Shown one piece after another: positions 27,176 to 35,511 of a DNA stretch of 64,000 nucleotides. The notes below the pieces were generated by a model. That model did no database searches and was not told where the DNA came from. It saw only the letters and a list, made by a program, of their open reading frames with translations. The position numbers and the translations under genes are program-made. Location: NCBI RefSeq assembly GCF_006965485.1, contig NZ_CP041360.1, positions 4,010,501 through 4,074,500 of the forward strand. The letters run 5' to 3'. Source of the DNA: Spirosoma sp. KCTC 42546 (GTDB taxonomy: Bacteria > Bacteroidota > Bacteroidia > Cytophagales > Spirosomataceae). Positions within the stretch are counted from its first letter, which is position 1. Each line of letters begins with the position of its first letter.

Positions 27176-28327
27176 TTAAAAACCAGCTAGTTGTGTGTTT
27201 CGTTTCTGAATAGCTTCTTCGGTTCTTGGCACAAGCAGTTCTAAGCCAACATGAACGGCTTCGGCCTGAACTGCCTCAATAAACGGACGGAAATCGGTAT
27301 TGTAAGCCTGAAAGGCGGCTTCATAATCTCCATGCTGTTTTTGAAAGGCATCCGCCAGCGCAGCCGCTCCATCTATGGCCAGCGATCCGCCCCGGCCCGC
27401 AGCCGGTGAAGCACAATAGCCGGAATCGCCCACCAGCGCCATTCGGCCTTTTGTCCACGATGGCATCTTTACCTGACAGAGTTTATCGAAGTAAAACGTT
27501 TTCGAACGCATTACTTCGTCCAGTAGCTCTGTTGTTCGCCAGCCTTCTCCGGCAAACTGTTCCAGAATGATTTTCCGTTGTTGCTCCTCATCCCGATAAT
27601 CATACGGGATTTCGTTTTCGGAACGGAAACACAGCACAATGTCGGTCTTATTGTTGTACGCGTTCAGCATAATAGCTTTATCGGGCACATTATACATCTG
27701 AGCCGTGTCATCGTCGATCAGCAACTTGTTGACAATGGTGATCGAAAAATATTGCTCCAGAAAATGTACGTAGTCGGCTTCATGCCCGAACCAGATTCGT
27801 CGTACCGCCGAATGGATTCCGTCGCAGCCAAAAACCAGATCGAAGGCGCGTTGCGGACTATGTTTAAAGGTAGCCTGTACCGTATCCTCTGTTTCGTGTA
27901 AGGCTGTGATGCTATCGCTGAAAATAAATTCAACATCCTGTTTGACGAGATCGAATAAAATAGCCAATAACACATCTCGTTCGATTTCGTATTCGTCAGC
28001 ACGAGTGGGATCGCTGTTTTCTTCCTGGAAGAAGCCCACGGTCAGATCGTCCGCATTTTTAAACTCCATCCGTTTCGGGGCCAATCTGTTTCGCTCAATT
28101 TGCGCAAAGATGCCCATGCGCTTAACGACATCTATGGTTTTGCCGCGTATGTCGACAGGCGTACCACCCTTTTTAAGTTCGTTTGAGATTTCAACAACCG
28201 TTACCTGATACCCCAATTTGTTCAGCCAATACGCCGTTGACAGGCCGGCAAAACTTGCCCCCGACACGAGGGCGGTTCGTTGGGCGACAGTGTTCCGCCC
28301 GATATGATTATCGTTTACTGATTCCAT
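27176..28327 (-). CDS. FAD-dependent monooxygenase (second in cluster)
   Basis: The protein has 383 residues and is a PheA/TfdB-type flavin monooxygenase. The first FAD motif is VSGASFAGLSTAYWLNKLGY, and the second is GRMALVGDSGYCASPAAGRG, with VFGCDGIHSAVRR between them as the DG motif. It belongs to the same superfamily as the TetX-like enzyme but a different branch: the surrounding blocks do not match TetX. Substrates in this group are aromatic compounds or antibiotics; the actual one is unknown. An AraC-family regulator gene lies just upstream on the same strand. Confidence 0.88.
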   Translation of the reverse strand: MESVNDNHIGRNTVAQRTALVSGASFAGLSTAYWLNKLGYQVTVVEISNELKKGGTPVDIRGKTIDVVKRMGIFAQIERNRLAPKRMEFKNADDLTVGFFQEENSDPTRADEYEIERDVLLAILFDLVKQDVEFIFSDSITALHETEDTVQATFKHSPQRAFDLVFGCDGIHSAVRRIWFGHEADYVHFLEQYFSITIVNKLLIDDDTAQMYNVPDKAIMLNAYNNKTDIVLCFRSENEIPYDYRDEEQQRKIILEQFAGEGWRTTELLDEVMRSKTFYFDKLCQVKMPSWTKGRMALVGDSGYCASPAAGRGGSLAIDGAAALADAFQKQHGDYEAAFQAYNTDFRPFIEAVQAEAVHVGLELLVPRTEEAIQKRNTQLAGF

Positions 28328-28408
28328 TTTTTATGTGCTTTTACTAGACGATGCAAAGCAACAGCGTCTGGCAGGGATAAAAAACGGCAATACAGCGTAA
28401 GTATTGGA

Positions 28409-29266
28409 CTAATCGCGGTTTTTGGTTCGGAACGCCAAAGCCGTCATACCGGTAACTTTAGTAAACAGCCGTGAAAAATAGGGGTAATCGTCATACCCCA
28501 GTTCAGCGGAAATTTCTTTCACCGATTTATCGGAATAATACAGTAACCGTTTGGCTTCTAACACAACACGCTGCTGTATGTGATGGGAAACGGAATGGCC
28601 TGTTGTGTTTTTAACGCATTCGTTCAGGTAAGACGTAGAGATGTTTAGTCTTTGGGCATACTCAGCCGGGCGTTTGACCCTGGTATAGCTACGCTCCAAT
28701 AATTCCCTGAAGGCTTTGGTAATCGTATCGAATCGGGAAAGCTTGTCTGTTGATGTTGCTTCGGCTGTATACAGAGAAATAACTAAGGCAATCAGGGCAT
28801 TGGTACTGTCTTTGAGTAAGGAATGATAGAGTTTATCGGCTTTCCGTTCCGAAAATTTCAAGGCTAACGATACCGCTTCCGAAATAAGGGAAAACGTTTC
28901 GTTCGTTAACACCAAGGGTTTGGCAGGGGTGAGGCTTTCCAATAAGTTCAGGTAGTCGGGATTCAGGTTTTCGTTGTTGATGGCCCAACTGCTGACGGTG
29001 GCATGGTCAACGATCCGGGTGCGATGGACCTGATCGGGGTGCAGGTAAATAACCGACGAAGCCTCTAGTTTATACGTTTGAAAATCAATGTCGATGTGAA
29101 CGGTTCCACGTTCGAGCAGAAAGAACGAATGACGGTCGTGCCGATGGGATTGTTCGGCTTCCTGAATCAGGTGTAGATCGTCGATGGTTGTTTTTTCAAT
29201 GGCAATATCACCACCGAACTCATCAGTCATCGTATTAACAGGAATGGACGTCGTCTTTTTAGGCAT
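28409..29266 (-). CDS. AraC-family transcriptional regulator
   Basis: The protein has 285 residues. The N-terminal half is a cupin-like ligand domain (HRHDRHSFFLLERGTVHIDI, then SSVIYLHPDQVHRT). The C-terminal half has two AraC helix-turn-helix motifs: RPAEYAQRLNISTSYLNECV and VKEISAELGYDDYPYFSRLF. It is a cytoplasmic DNA-binding regulator, probably acting on the flavin monooxygenase gene that starts 81 bases downstream on the same strand. Its upstream region holds a large palindrome. Confidence 0.9.
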   Translation of the reverse strand: MPKKTTSIPVNTMTDEFGGDIAIEKTTIDDLHLIQEAEQSHRHDRHSFFLLERGTVHIDIDFQTYKLEASSVIYLHPDQVHRTRIVDHATVSSWAINNENLNPDYLNLLESLTPAKPLVLTNETFSLISEAVSLALKFSERKADKLYHSLLKDSTNALIALVISLYTAEATSTDKLSRFDTITKAFRELLERSYTRVKRPAEYAQRLNISTSYLNECVKNTTGHSVSHHIQQRVVLEAKRLLYYSDKSVKEISAELGYDDYPYFSRLFTKVTGMTALAFRTKNRD

Positions 29267-29284
29267 TGAGGCTGGTTAAATCGA

Positions 29285-29446
29285 AGCTGTTTAAACGTTC
29301 ATTTTCTAGCTATAATTTGCGTGTTTTTGTCATCCCGACGCCAGGAGGGATCTCAAGCTTCATAATAAACGGGCTTGAGATCCCTCCTGGCGTCGGGATG
29401 ACAAAAACGATTCAGTTTTAACGAAATTTAGAACGTTTAAACAGCT
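29285..29446. repeat. 162-bp nested perfect palindrome
   Basis: The inner arms 29323-29358 and 29373-29408 match exactly over 36 bases. The outer arms 29285-29300 and 29431-29446 match exactly over 16 bases. The 22-base gaps between inner and outer arms are equal in length but unrelated in sequence. The block lies between two leftward AraC genes. The GC-rich, T/A-flanked core looks like a mobile palindromic unit (REP- or MITE-like) or a very large terminator. Confidence 0.8.
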
Positions 29447-29491
29447 CATTGATAACCTGATTAACACACGAAATTCCGGACTACCCTTGCA

Positions 29492-30334
29492 TCAATCTTT
29501 TGTAAACGCGACGAAATCGTAGTTCACCGCCTGTTTCCTGGCCTTTCGGGCGAATGCCGCTGGCGTGGTGCCGCTATAGCGCTTAAACTCCCGGCTGAGG
29601 TGCGATTGATCCGTATAGCCCAGCTCATGCGCTAAGCCAGCGAGATTGGCATCTGGATGAAGCCATAAGTGGTTGCGTACCTGTTCAAAGCGAATCAGGC
29701 CCGACACGTCTTTCACCGTATAACCAGACGATTGCCTGAACTTTCGTTCCAGCGTACGAACCGTTGCGTGGGCGGCTGCCGCTACGTCGCTGACCGGTAG
29801 GGTGCCATTTGCCTCCCGCATGGCAACGCCCGCTTTGAACAGCGTACTATCGACCGCAACCTGCGACCGGGCATCCAGGAAATACTGATTTAGGTGGTTT
29901 ACTGCTTCGGCTATGTTACCCGTATGGATGCACTCATCCAGCGTAGATTGAAGCCGGGCGATCGGATGCTCAACGATGCGCACGCCGTCTTGCCCGGACG
30001 GTAGCCCAAGCAGATCGAATATGGTCCAGGGAAAGCACCGGATACCAATGATTTCTAAGCTGTTTTTTGTGTAAAAAACAGCAGGCTGATTGAGTAACCC
30101 CATCATAAATGGGGAGGGCAACGGCTGCAAGCGTCCGTGGTGCGCAAGACTACAGCCGCTTCCGAAATAGAAAATCAATTCTGCGTAACCATCCGGCTGT
30201 ACCTCGAAACTCGATTCGTGTTCTCCGACCTCTATTCGGTCGTACCAAAAGCACTTGATGGAATCCCGTAGTACTTCAGGAGGGTCAAATTCTACGTGTG
30301 CATCCATCCTTGCAATCAACTGCTTCAAAATCAT
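29492..30334 (-). CDS. AraC-family regulator with DUF6597-like N-terminus
   Basis: The protein has 280 residues. The N-terminus (VLRDSIKCFWYDRI, then FEVQPDGYAELIFYFG) is typical of regulators with a DUF6597-type sensing domain. The C-terminal AraC domain shows VSDVAAAAHATVRTLERKFR and LAGLAHELGYTDQSHLSREF followed by YSGTTPAAF. It is a cytoplasmic DNA-binding regulator with an unknown effector. It stands apart from the other AraC gene, separated by the nested palindrome, and lies just downstream of the restriction-modification island. Confidence 0.9.
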   Translation of the reverse strand: MILKQLIARMDAHVEFDPPEVLRDSIKCFWYDRIEVGEHESSFEVQPDGYAELIFYFGSGCSLAHHGRLQPLPSPFMMGLLNQPAVFYTKNSLEIIGIRCFPWTIFDLLGLPSGQDGVRIVEHPIARLQSTLDECIHTGNIAEAVNHLNQYFLDARSQVAVDSTLFKAGVAMREANGTLPVSDVAAAAHATVRTLERKFRQSSGYTVKDVSGLIRFEQVRNHLWLHPDANLAGLAHELGYTDQSHLSREFKRYSGTTPAAFARKARKQAVNYDFVAFTKD

Positions 30335-30415
30335 TCATAGAGACACCCAAATCAACGCAGTTAAGCAACGACCTGATTGTTAATTTTGCTCGCGAAGCGC
30401 ATTGGTAAATCATTT

Positions 30416-32035
30416 TTATATGGTTGGCAAACCCAACTCTTTTAAAAATTCATTGTGCTTTTCGGTATTCGCCAGAATGCTTTCATTGAGTAGAGCCAGT
30501 TTTGCATGTACGGCTTTTAAGTCAATCTGTACCTCGTCAATCGATGTGCTCACATATCTCGAAATGTTTAGGTTGTAGCCGTTCTTTTCAATTTCTTCCA
30601 GTGAAACCCGGCGGGCATAGCGCTCAATGTGTTCGGGCCGGTATTTGTACGTATCGACAATTCGACTTATGTGATTTTCGCTTAGACTGTTCTGCCGTTT
30701 TCCTTTGTCAAAATTTCCTTCTGAAGTTGCGTTGATAAATAACACATCATCCTGCTTTTTGCATTTTTTCAGGACTAAAATACAAACAGGAATACCCGTT
30801 GAATAGAACAAGTTAGACGGCAATCCAATGACTGTGTCAATGTGATTGTCTTTTAACAGTTTAGTACGAATTCGTTCTTCGGCACCGCCACGGAATAAAA
30901 CGCCGTGTGGCAGGATGATGGCCATTGTTCCTTCTGTTCCCAGAAAGTGAAAGCCGTGTAGCAAGAAAGCAAAATCTGCGGCTGATTTGGGGGCTAAGCC
31001 GTAACTCTTGAACCGAAAATCTTCGGCCAAGGTGTCGTTTGGTTCCCAACGCAGGCTGAATGGCGGATTGGCGACAACGGCATCGAACTCGATCTTTTTC
31101 GACGGATTTGGCTCGTTGAGTAAATCCCACTGGTTTTCTAAGGTGTCTCCGTGAAATATCTCAAACTCGGTGTCTTTCATACCGTGCAAGAGCATATTCA
31201 TTCGTGCCAGGTTGTAGGTGGTAATGTTCTTTTCCTGCCCGTAGAGTTTGCCGATATTACCGCCATTGTCCTTGATGCGCTTCCGGACGTTCAGTAGCAA
31301 AGAGCCTGAACCACAGGTAAAATCAAGTATCTTATCGAATTTCTTCTTTTTGCCCGAGCTAGGGTCTTGGCTGTCTAAGACGACAATTTCAGACAGGATG
31401 GTTGAAATTTGCTGGGGGGTATAAAACTCACCAGCTTTTTTGCCTGAACCGGCGGCAAACTCGCCGATCAAATATTCATAGGCATCGCCGAGGGTGTCTG
31501 AATCAGCCGAGAAATCGGCTATGCCTTCGGCAATTTTCTGAATGATGGTGCAGAGCTTTTTATTCCGTTCGGGTGACGTTTTGCCCAGTTTTTCAGAATT
31601 CAGGTTGATTTCTGAAAATAGCCCCTGGAAGGCCCGTTCAAACGATTCATTCTCGATGTAGCGAAAACCGGCTTCCAGCGTTACCAATAGCTCCGTGTTT
31701 TGCGTTCTGGCTAACTCGGTAATGTTGCTCCACAGGTGTTGGGGTTGTATCACATAATGCACCTTTCTACGCATTTGCTTTTCAAACTCCTGCACATCTG
31801 TTTCATTAGCTGCATACCAGACAGATAATGGTGTTCGCTTGTCGGTTCCATCCAATGTAGGATAGTCTGACCCTAATTCTTTTTTTGCCGATTCTTCATA
31901 GTTATACGACAGATACCGAAGGAAAAGAAACGAAAGCATATAATCACGGAAATCATCCGCGTTCATAGCCCCACGCAGTTGGTCTGCTATATCCCAAAGA
32001 GTTTTGCCCAGTTTTTGTTGTTCTTTAGTTGACAT
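30416..32035 (-). CDS. hsdM: Type I restriction-modification methyltransferase, HsdM
   Basis: The protein has 539 residues. It has the N-terminal HsdM helical domain (LWDIADQLRGAMNADDFRDY) and the SAM motif I at ILDFTCGSGSLLLNV (about residues 236-250). The catalytic NPPF motif is at 323-326 (DAVVANPPFSLRW), which marks an N6-adenine methyltransferase. With HsdS it modifies and protects the host DNA, and it is part of the HsdR2M2S complex. Unusually it is the last gene of the locus, about 1 kb beyond prrC, across a repeat and transposase block. A REP-type stem ends 29 bases upstream of its start codon. Confidence 0.96.
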   Translation of the reverse strand: MSTKEQQKLGKTLWDIADQLRGAMNADDFRDYMLSFLFLRYLSYNYEESAKKELGSDYPTLDGTDKRTPLSVWYAANETDVQEFEKQMRRKVHYVIQPQHLWSNITELARTQNTELLVTLEAGFRYIENESFERAFQGLFSEINLNSEKLGKTSPERNKKLCTIIQKIAEGIADFSADSDTLGDAYEYLIGEFAAGSGKKAGEFYTPQQISTILSEIVVLDSQDPSSGKKKKFDKILDFTCGSGSLLLNVRKRIKDNGGNIGKLYGQEKNITTYNLARMNMLLHGMKDTEFEIFHGDTLENQWDLLNEPNPSKKIEFDAVVANPPFSLRWEPNDTLAEDFRFKSYGLAPKSAADFAFLLHGFHFLGTEGTMAIILPHGVLFRGGAEERIRTKLLKDNHIDTVIGLPSNLFYSTGIPVCILVLKKCKKQDDVLFINATSEGNFDKGKRQNSLSENHISRIVDTYKYRPEHIERYARRVSLEEIEKNGYNLNISRYVSTSIDEVQIDLKAVHAKLALLNESILANTEKHNEFLKELGLPTI

Positions 32036-32063
32036 GGTTTGTTTTGTTAATCGGATTATATAC

Positions 32064-32244
32064 GGAATGGGCGTTACCCATTCCTATGGTATTACGCCCT
32101 TTCAGGGCTATTATGTATAGCCCTGAAAGGGCCACATCTCTTAACACAGGGTGACAGCCCTGTGCCACGGCAGCTACGGCAAGCAAAACCTATAGCCCTG
32201 AAAGGGCGGTATCTCACAGCACAGGGCTGTCACCCTGTGCTGTG
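32064..32244. repeat. REP-like hairpin cluster, left flank of transposase
   Basis: Bases 32064-32084 form GGAATGGG-CGTTA-CCCATTCC. GCCCT-TTC-AGGGC lies at 32096-32108, and GCCCT-GAA-AGGGC at 32120-32132 and 32195-32207. A 12-bp perfect stem lies at 32215-32226 and 32233-32244. The same hairpin types recur on the other side of the transposase, so they are likely its mobile substrates. Confidence 0.75.
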
Positions 32245-32245
32245 A

Positions 32246-32698
32246 TCAATCCCAAACATATCGTTCATCATACTCTACAGCATACTTCTTTAAAAAAGCT
32301 CGATATTCATCTTGAAAGGTCTTTTTACTATGATGCTCATGCTGATTGGCGATATAAGCGATTACCGTATCCACTTGAGATGGATTGACCGAAAAAGCAC
32401 CATATCCATCCTGCCAATAAAAATTACGGTAATCTTCTCCTTTAGTTTTTATCCATTTGGACGAATGTGACTTTACTTCTTCTACCAGTTTCATCAATGC
32501 TATTTTTTTGGAGAGTTTACAAAGGATGTGTATATGGTCGATGTAGCCACCCACTTTTATAGGTTGGCATTCCAGCTTATTGCAGATGCCTCCCAGGTAG
32601 CTATGTAATTCCTGTTCCACTGGTGGCTGGATGAATGGCAGCCTGTGTTTGGTGCTGAATACTACGTGGATATAATTTTGTACTAATGATTGTCCCAT
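32246..32698 (-). CDS. IS200/IS605-type Y1 transposase, RAYT-like
   Basis: The protein has 150 residues. It is a single-domain HUH endonuclease: the His-x-His motif is at residues 55-57 (DHIHILC), and the catalytic tyrosine is probably Tyr115 in VIAYIANQHEHHSK. The opening VQNYIHVVFSTKHRLPFI is characteristic of the IS200/IS605 TnpA and REP-associated tyrosine transposase group. It cuts and joins single-stranded DNA at hairpins. Both flanks carry arrays of hairpins of the kind such enzymes recognise. No TnpB accessory gene is present. The insertion splits hsdM from hsdS-prrC. Confidence 0.85.
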   Translation of the reverse strand: MGQSLVQNYIHVVFSTKHRLPFIQPPVEQELHSYLGGICNKLECQPIKVGGYIDHIHILCKLSKKIALMKLVEEVKSHSSKWIKTKGEDYRNFYWQDGYGAFSVNPSQVDTVIAYIANQHEHHSKKTFQDEYRAFLKKYAVEYDERYVWD

Positions 32699-32727
32699 AA
32701 TTTAGATAGTGTGCTCTATGTTATTAC

Positions 32728-32986
32728 GCCCTTTTAGGGCTTTATGGATGCTGTTCGTTGTTATCGCAGATGGAATGGGTGTTACCCATTCCTATGGTAT
32801 TATGCCCTTTCAGGGCTTGATGGGTGTTCGTTATTATCGGATGGAATGGGTGTTACCCATTCCTATGGTATTATGCCCTTTCAGGGCTTGATGGGTGAAT
32901 AGCCCTAAAGGGGCGTAATCTGTTAGCGATGGGCATCGTCCATCGCTGATAAAACAATCCCACACGCGGTCAAGCCCTGAAAGGGC
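32728..32986. repeat. REP-like hairpin cluster, right flank of transposase
   Basis: GCCCT-AGGGC stems occur at 32728-32740, 32804-32816, 32875-32887 and 32974-32986, with an imperfect one at 32902-32914. GGAATGGG-CCCATTCC stems occur at 32772-32792 and 32843-32863. The last two lie in tandem 71-base units. An AGCGATGG-CCATCGCT stem is at 32925-32947. These share sequence with the left-flank hairpins. Confidence 0.75.
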
Positions 32987-33019
32987 GTAATTATTAGGTA
33001 GTTGAATATCCATATTATG

Positions 33020-33066
33020 ATTTTAGAAAATAGCCCTGCATTTTATGCAGGGCTATTTTCTAAAAT
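33020..33066. terminator. Perfect 22-bp hairpin terminator behind prrC
   Basis: Arms 33020-33041 and 33045-33066 are exact reverse complements with a 3-base loop. It lies about 43 bases past the stop of the leftward prrC gene. If it works, transcription of the hsdR-hsdS-prrC unit ends before hsdM. Confidence 0.8.
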
Positions 33067-33108
33067 TGTGCTGGTGGTTGGGATTATGGTCATTTATTTG
33101 ACATTACG

Positions 33109-34230
33109 TTAAGCAAATATTTCAGGTAATTGAAAGTTGTGTGTATCCAAAAATGCGTTCAGTATTCTTTTAAATAGGTCTTTATTATCTTCATTCATTT
33201 CAGTAGGTTGATAAATGGAGTATTTTCCATGACTTAGCAAATTTAAAGCACGAGAGAACAGTACTTCATCATCCACACCATATATACATTTGGAAAAATC
33301 ATCGTAACCAAAAAAGGTTGACGTCTTTTCTAAAACACTACGTAACATATTAAAATGATAGGTATTTATTTTTGCTGAATCTGATACCTTTTTTAGTTCG
33401 GTCAACAAAGCAACGTGATGAAAAAACGGGGTGTCGTCTGTAGCTCTCAATACATAACCATCTGCTCCATTTTTATGTAAAAAGTGACTTTTGTGTCCAG
33501 TACTCCTGAGTTCGTTATACATCACATTGAAAAATAACGAGTGGTGTGTAGAAATAACAACTCTGACTTTTTCTTTTCCTCTTTTTAGTAATTGAGCTAA
33601 ATCACTGGCCACAGCAATAGCGTTGTTGTCATCAAGTGAAGAAATTGGGTCATCAATATAAATATGTCGAACCCAACTATACGACTCATCACCATCAATG
33701 GCTAACTCACATATAGCTAGAAAAATGCACCAAATGAAAATATTTTCTTCTCCTCTTGATACCTTGATATTATCCAGGATTATATATTCTGGCTCTTCTG
33801 CTTCTGGTCTAAACTTCGGATTTTTAATTTGCTTTCTAAAAACAATAGTCCAATCATCATAATTTATCGTAAAATTAAAATCGGTGTATCGTTCAAGAAA
33901 ATTAAAAATCTTTTCTTCAAGTGCCAGTTCCCTGAATCCTTCAAAAAATCTAGAACTTTTGTTGATGATTAGATGCCTTTCGGAGTCATTTTCAAGATCA
34001 TTGTTCCAATGAAAAAGGTCTTCTGTGTATGCATTGTAGTAGAGGGTATCTGTAACTGGGTTTTTCTTACGTTTCTTACTTATGTCTTTGAATTCCATGG
34101 AAAGGCGGGTTTTCCCCGTTCCATTGTAGGCATATAGCAAAACAAAATGATGATTATTTAAATCGTCTCGTAACCTGGTGGCTACTTTGGTTAAATCTTT
34201 GTATTTGTATAGTTTTTTTTGATCACTCAT
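33109..34230 (-). CDS. prrC: PrrC-type tRNA anticodon nuclease
   Basis: The protein has 373 residues (E. coli PrrC has 396). The N-terminal ABC-type ATPase shows Walker A AYNGTGKTR (34-42), the LYYNAYTEDLFHWNNDLE block, signature SRGEEN (158-163), Walker B YIDDPISSLDD (191-201) and the switch His in STHH (229-230). The C-terminal nuclease part carries the triad Arg297, Glu301 and His334 with spacing of 4 and 33, against 4 and 32 in PrrC (Arg320, Glu324, His356), in FNMLRSVLEKTSTFFGYDD and LLSHGKYS. In E. coli the enzyme is kept latent on the type I complex, is freed when phage T4 Stp inhibits restriction, and cleaves tRNA-Lys. It starts 3 bases after hsdS here, so its translation is probably coupled to hsdS. 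The substrate tRNA is inferred. Confidence 0.93.
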   Translation of the reverse strand: MSDQKKLYKYKDLTKVATRLRDDLNNHHFVLLYAYNGTGKTRLSMEFKDISKKRKKNPVTDTLYYNAYTEDLFHWNNDLENDSERHLIINKSSRFFEGFRELALEEKIFNFLERYTDFNFTINYDDWTIVFRKQIKNPKFRPEAEEPEYIILDNIKVSRGEENIFIWCIFLAICELAIDGDESYSWVRHIYIDDPISSLDDNNAIAVASDLAQLLKRGKEKVRVVISTHHSLFFNVMYNELRSTGHKSHFLHKNGADGYVLRATDDTPFFHHVALLTELKKVSDSAKINTYHFNMLRSVLEKTSTFFGYDDFSKCIYGVDDEVLFSRALNLLSHGKYSIYQPTEMNEDNKDLFKRILNAFLDTHNFQLPEIFA

Positions 34231-34233
34231 TCT

Positions 34234-35511
34234 CTAATCATTAATTTTTGGAAATAATCCTTGCATCAATCCCTTTTTATGCAACTTTAACTGCTCTATT
34301 TTCTCCTCTTGTGCCGTGATTAAAATATCTAACGAAGAAAGGCATTCAGCTATTTTTTGCTGTTCTTTTAGGTTTTCAGGATAAGCAAGAGAAAAACTTC
34401 CCATCTGTTCTAAATTCAGATTTGGTTGTGCTCCTACAGAAATACTTTTCTGAATATACCTTTGCATTATTTCAGATTTCAAAATATGTAAGATAAAGTT
34501 TTTATTTTCTTTTTCTTTCAATCTTACAATTGCTAGAGCTTGATTTGTATTGGCAGGTAAAATATCTTTTTTGACAATATTTACTTTTCCTATAGTTGCT
34601 CCTGCAATAGCGAATAGAATATCACCTTCCTTTAAAATAGAACGTTTTAATTCCTTAGTATGCGTATCTTCATCCACGAACATGCATTTGTCAAGAATAA
34701 TATGGTTATTTTGAAATGCTTCTATTTTTATGAAGCGAATCCCTGCCTTTGAAAACTTTTGAGGTGTCGTGCCTTTTGTAATTACTTCGCAAATACTTCC
34801 CAACTTCTTCTCCTCCCAATCTCCATCCTTCTCAAACTCAGGAAAACGCCATTTAGGAACCGTTTCGCCTTCTTGCGGAAACAAGTTTTGCATCAAGCCT
34901 TTTTTGTGCTCTTTTAAGGCGTATAATTTTTGACTGTGAGCGGCAATTACTTCATCTAAGGAAGAAAGGCAATCAGCGATTTTTTGTTGTTCTTCGAGAT
35001 TTCTAGGGGTTTTAAATTTAAGTTTATTTAAAGCAACCATTGTCAAAGCTTTTTGTGATGAACCAATTGCTGACGCTAAAATCTTTTCTTTTTCTACATC
35101 AAGCAAAACTTCTAAAAAGCCTGAATCTATTGTAATATTTTTCATCCAAATCAAATTCCCATCCTTAAAATAGAATTTGTCGTTGTTCTTAACACAATAA
35201 ACATTAGCCAATGTTCCTACGGCAGTAATCAAAATATCTCCTATTACTGGAACACCATATTTCTCTCTAATTGTATCATATTGCTCTTCTGAGATATACA
35301 AAATATCTTCTGGAATATTATTATTTTTTAATTGAGATATTTCCTTTCCTCTGAAAAAGGGAATACCATTTGAAACGTAATCAGCTAAATGAACTCTTTT
35401 ACTTGATGTTAATTCTGCAATTTCCCCCAATTTTTTCTCCTCCCACTCCCCATCCTTCAAAAACTCAGGAAAACGCAATTCGGGTATTAATTTATTCGTT
35501 TGGTTCTCCAT
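34234..35511 (-). CDS. hsdS: Type I restriction-modification specificity subunit, HsdS
   Basis: The protein has 425 residues with two target-recognition halves, each followed by a conserved coiled-coil arm. The start of each half is nearly the same (ELRFPEFLKDGEWEEKKLGE at 11-30; RFPEFEKDGDWEEKKLG at 222-238). The arm is also repeated (EEQQKIADCLSSLDEVIAAH at 173-192; KEQQKIAECLSSLDILITAQ at 382-401). It sets the bipartite DNA recognition sequence for methylation and cutting. Its start overlaps the end of the DUF1016 gene by 20 bases and its end is 3 bases before prrC. The region is distinctly AT-rich compared with the housekeeping genes, in line with acquisition by transfer. Confidence 0.95.
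   Translation of the reverse strand: MENQTNKLIPELRFPEFLKDGEWEEKKLGEIAELTSSKRVHLADYVSNGIPFFRGKEISQLKNNNIPEDILYISEEQYDTIREKYGVPVIGDILITAVGTLANVYCVKNNDKFYFKDGNLIWMKNITIDSGFLEVLLDVEKEKILASAIGSSQKALTMVALNKLKFKTPRNLEEQQKIADCLSSLDEVIAAHSQKLYALKEHKKGLMQNLFPQEGETVPKWRFPEFEKDGDWEEKKLGSICEVITKGTTPQKFSKAGIRFIKIEAFQNNHIILDKCMFVDEDTHTKELKRSILKEGDILFAIAGATIGKVNIVKKDILPANTNQALAIVRLKEKENKNFILHILKSEIMQRYIQKSISVGAQPNLNLEQMGSFSLAYPENLKEQQKIAECLSSLDILITAQEEKIEQLKLHKKGLMQGLFPKIND

Noticed and set aside
32769..32897. Two 71-base tandem units resembling a short CRISPR array
   Set aside because: The units have hairpins throughout and no unique spacers, and no Cas gene is near. They fit REP-like repeats of the adjacent transposase.
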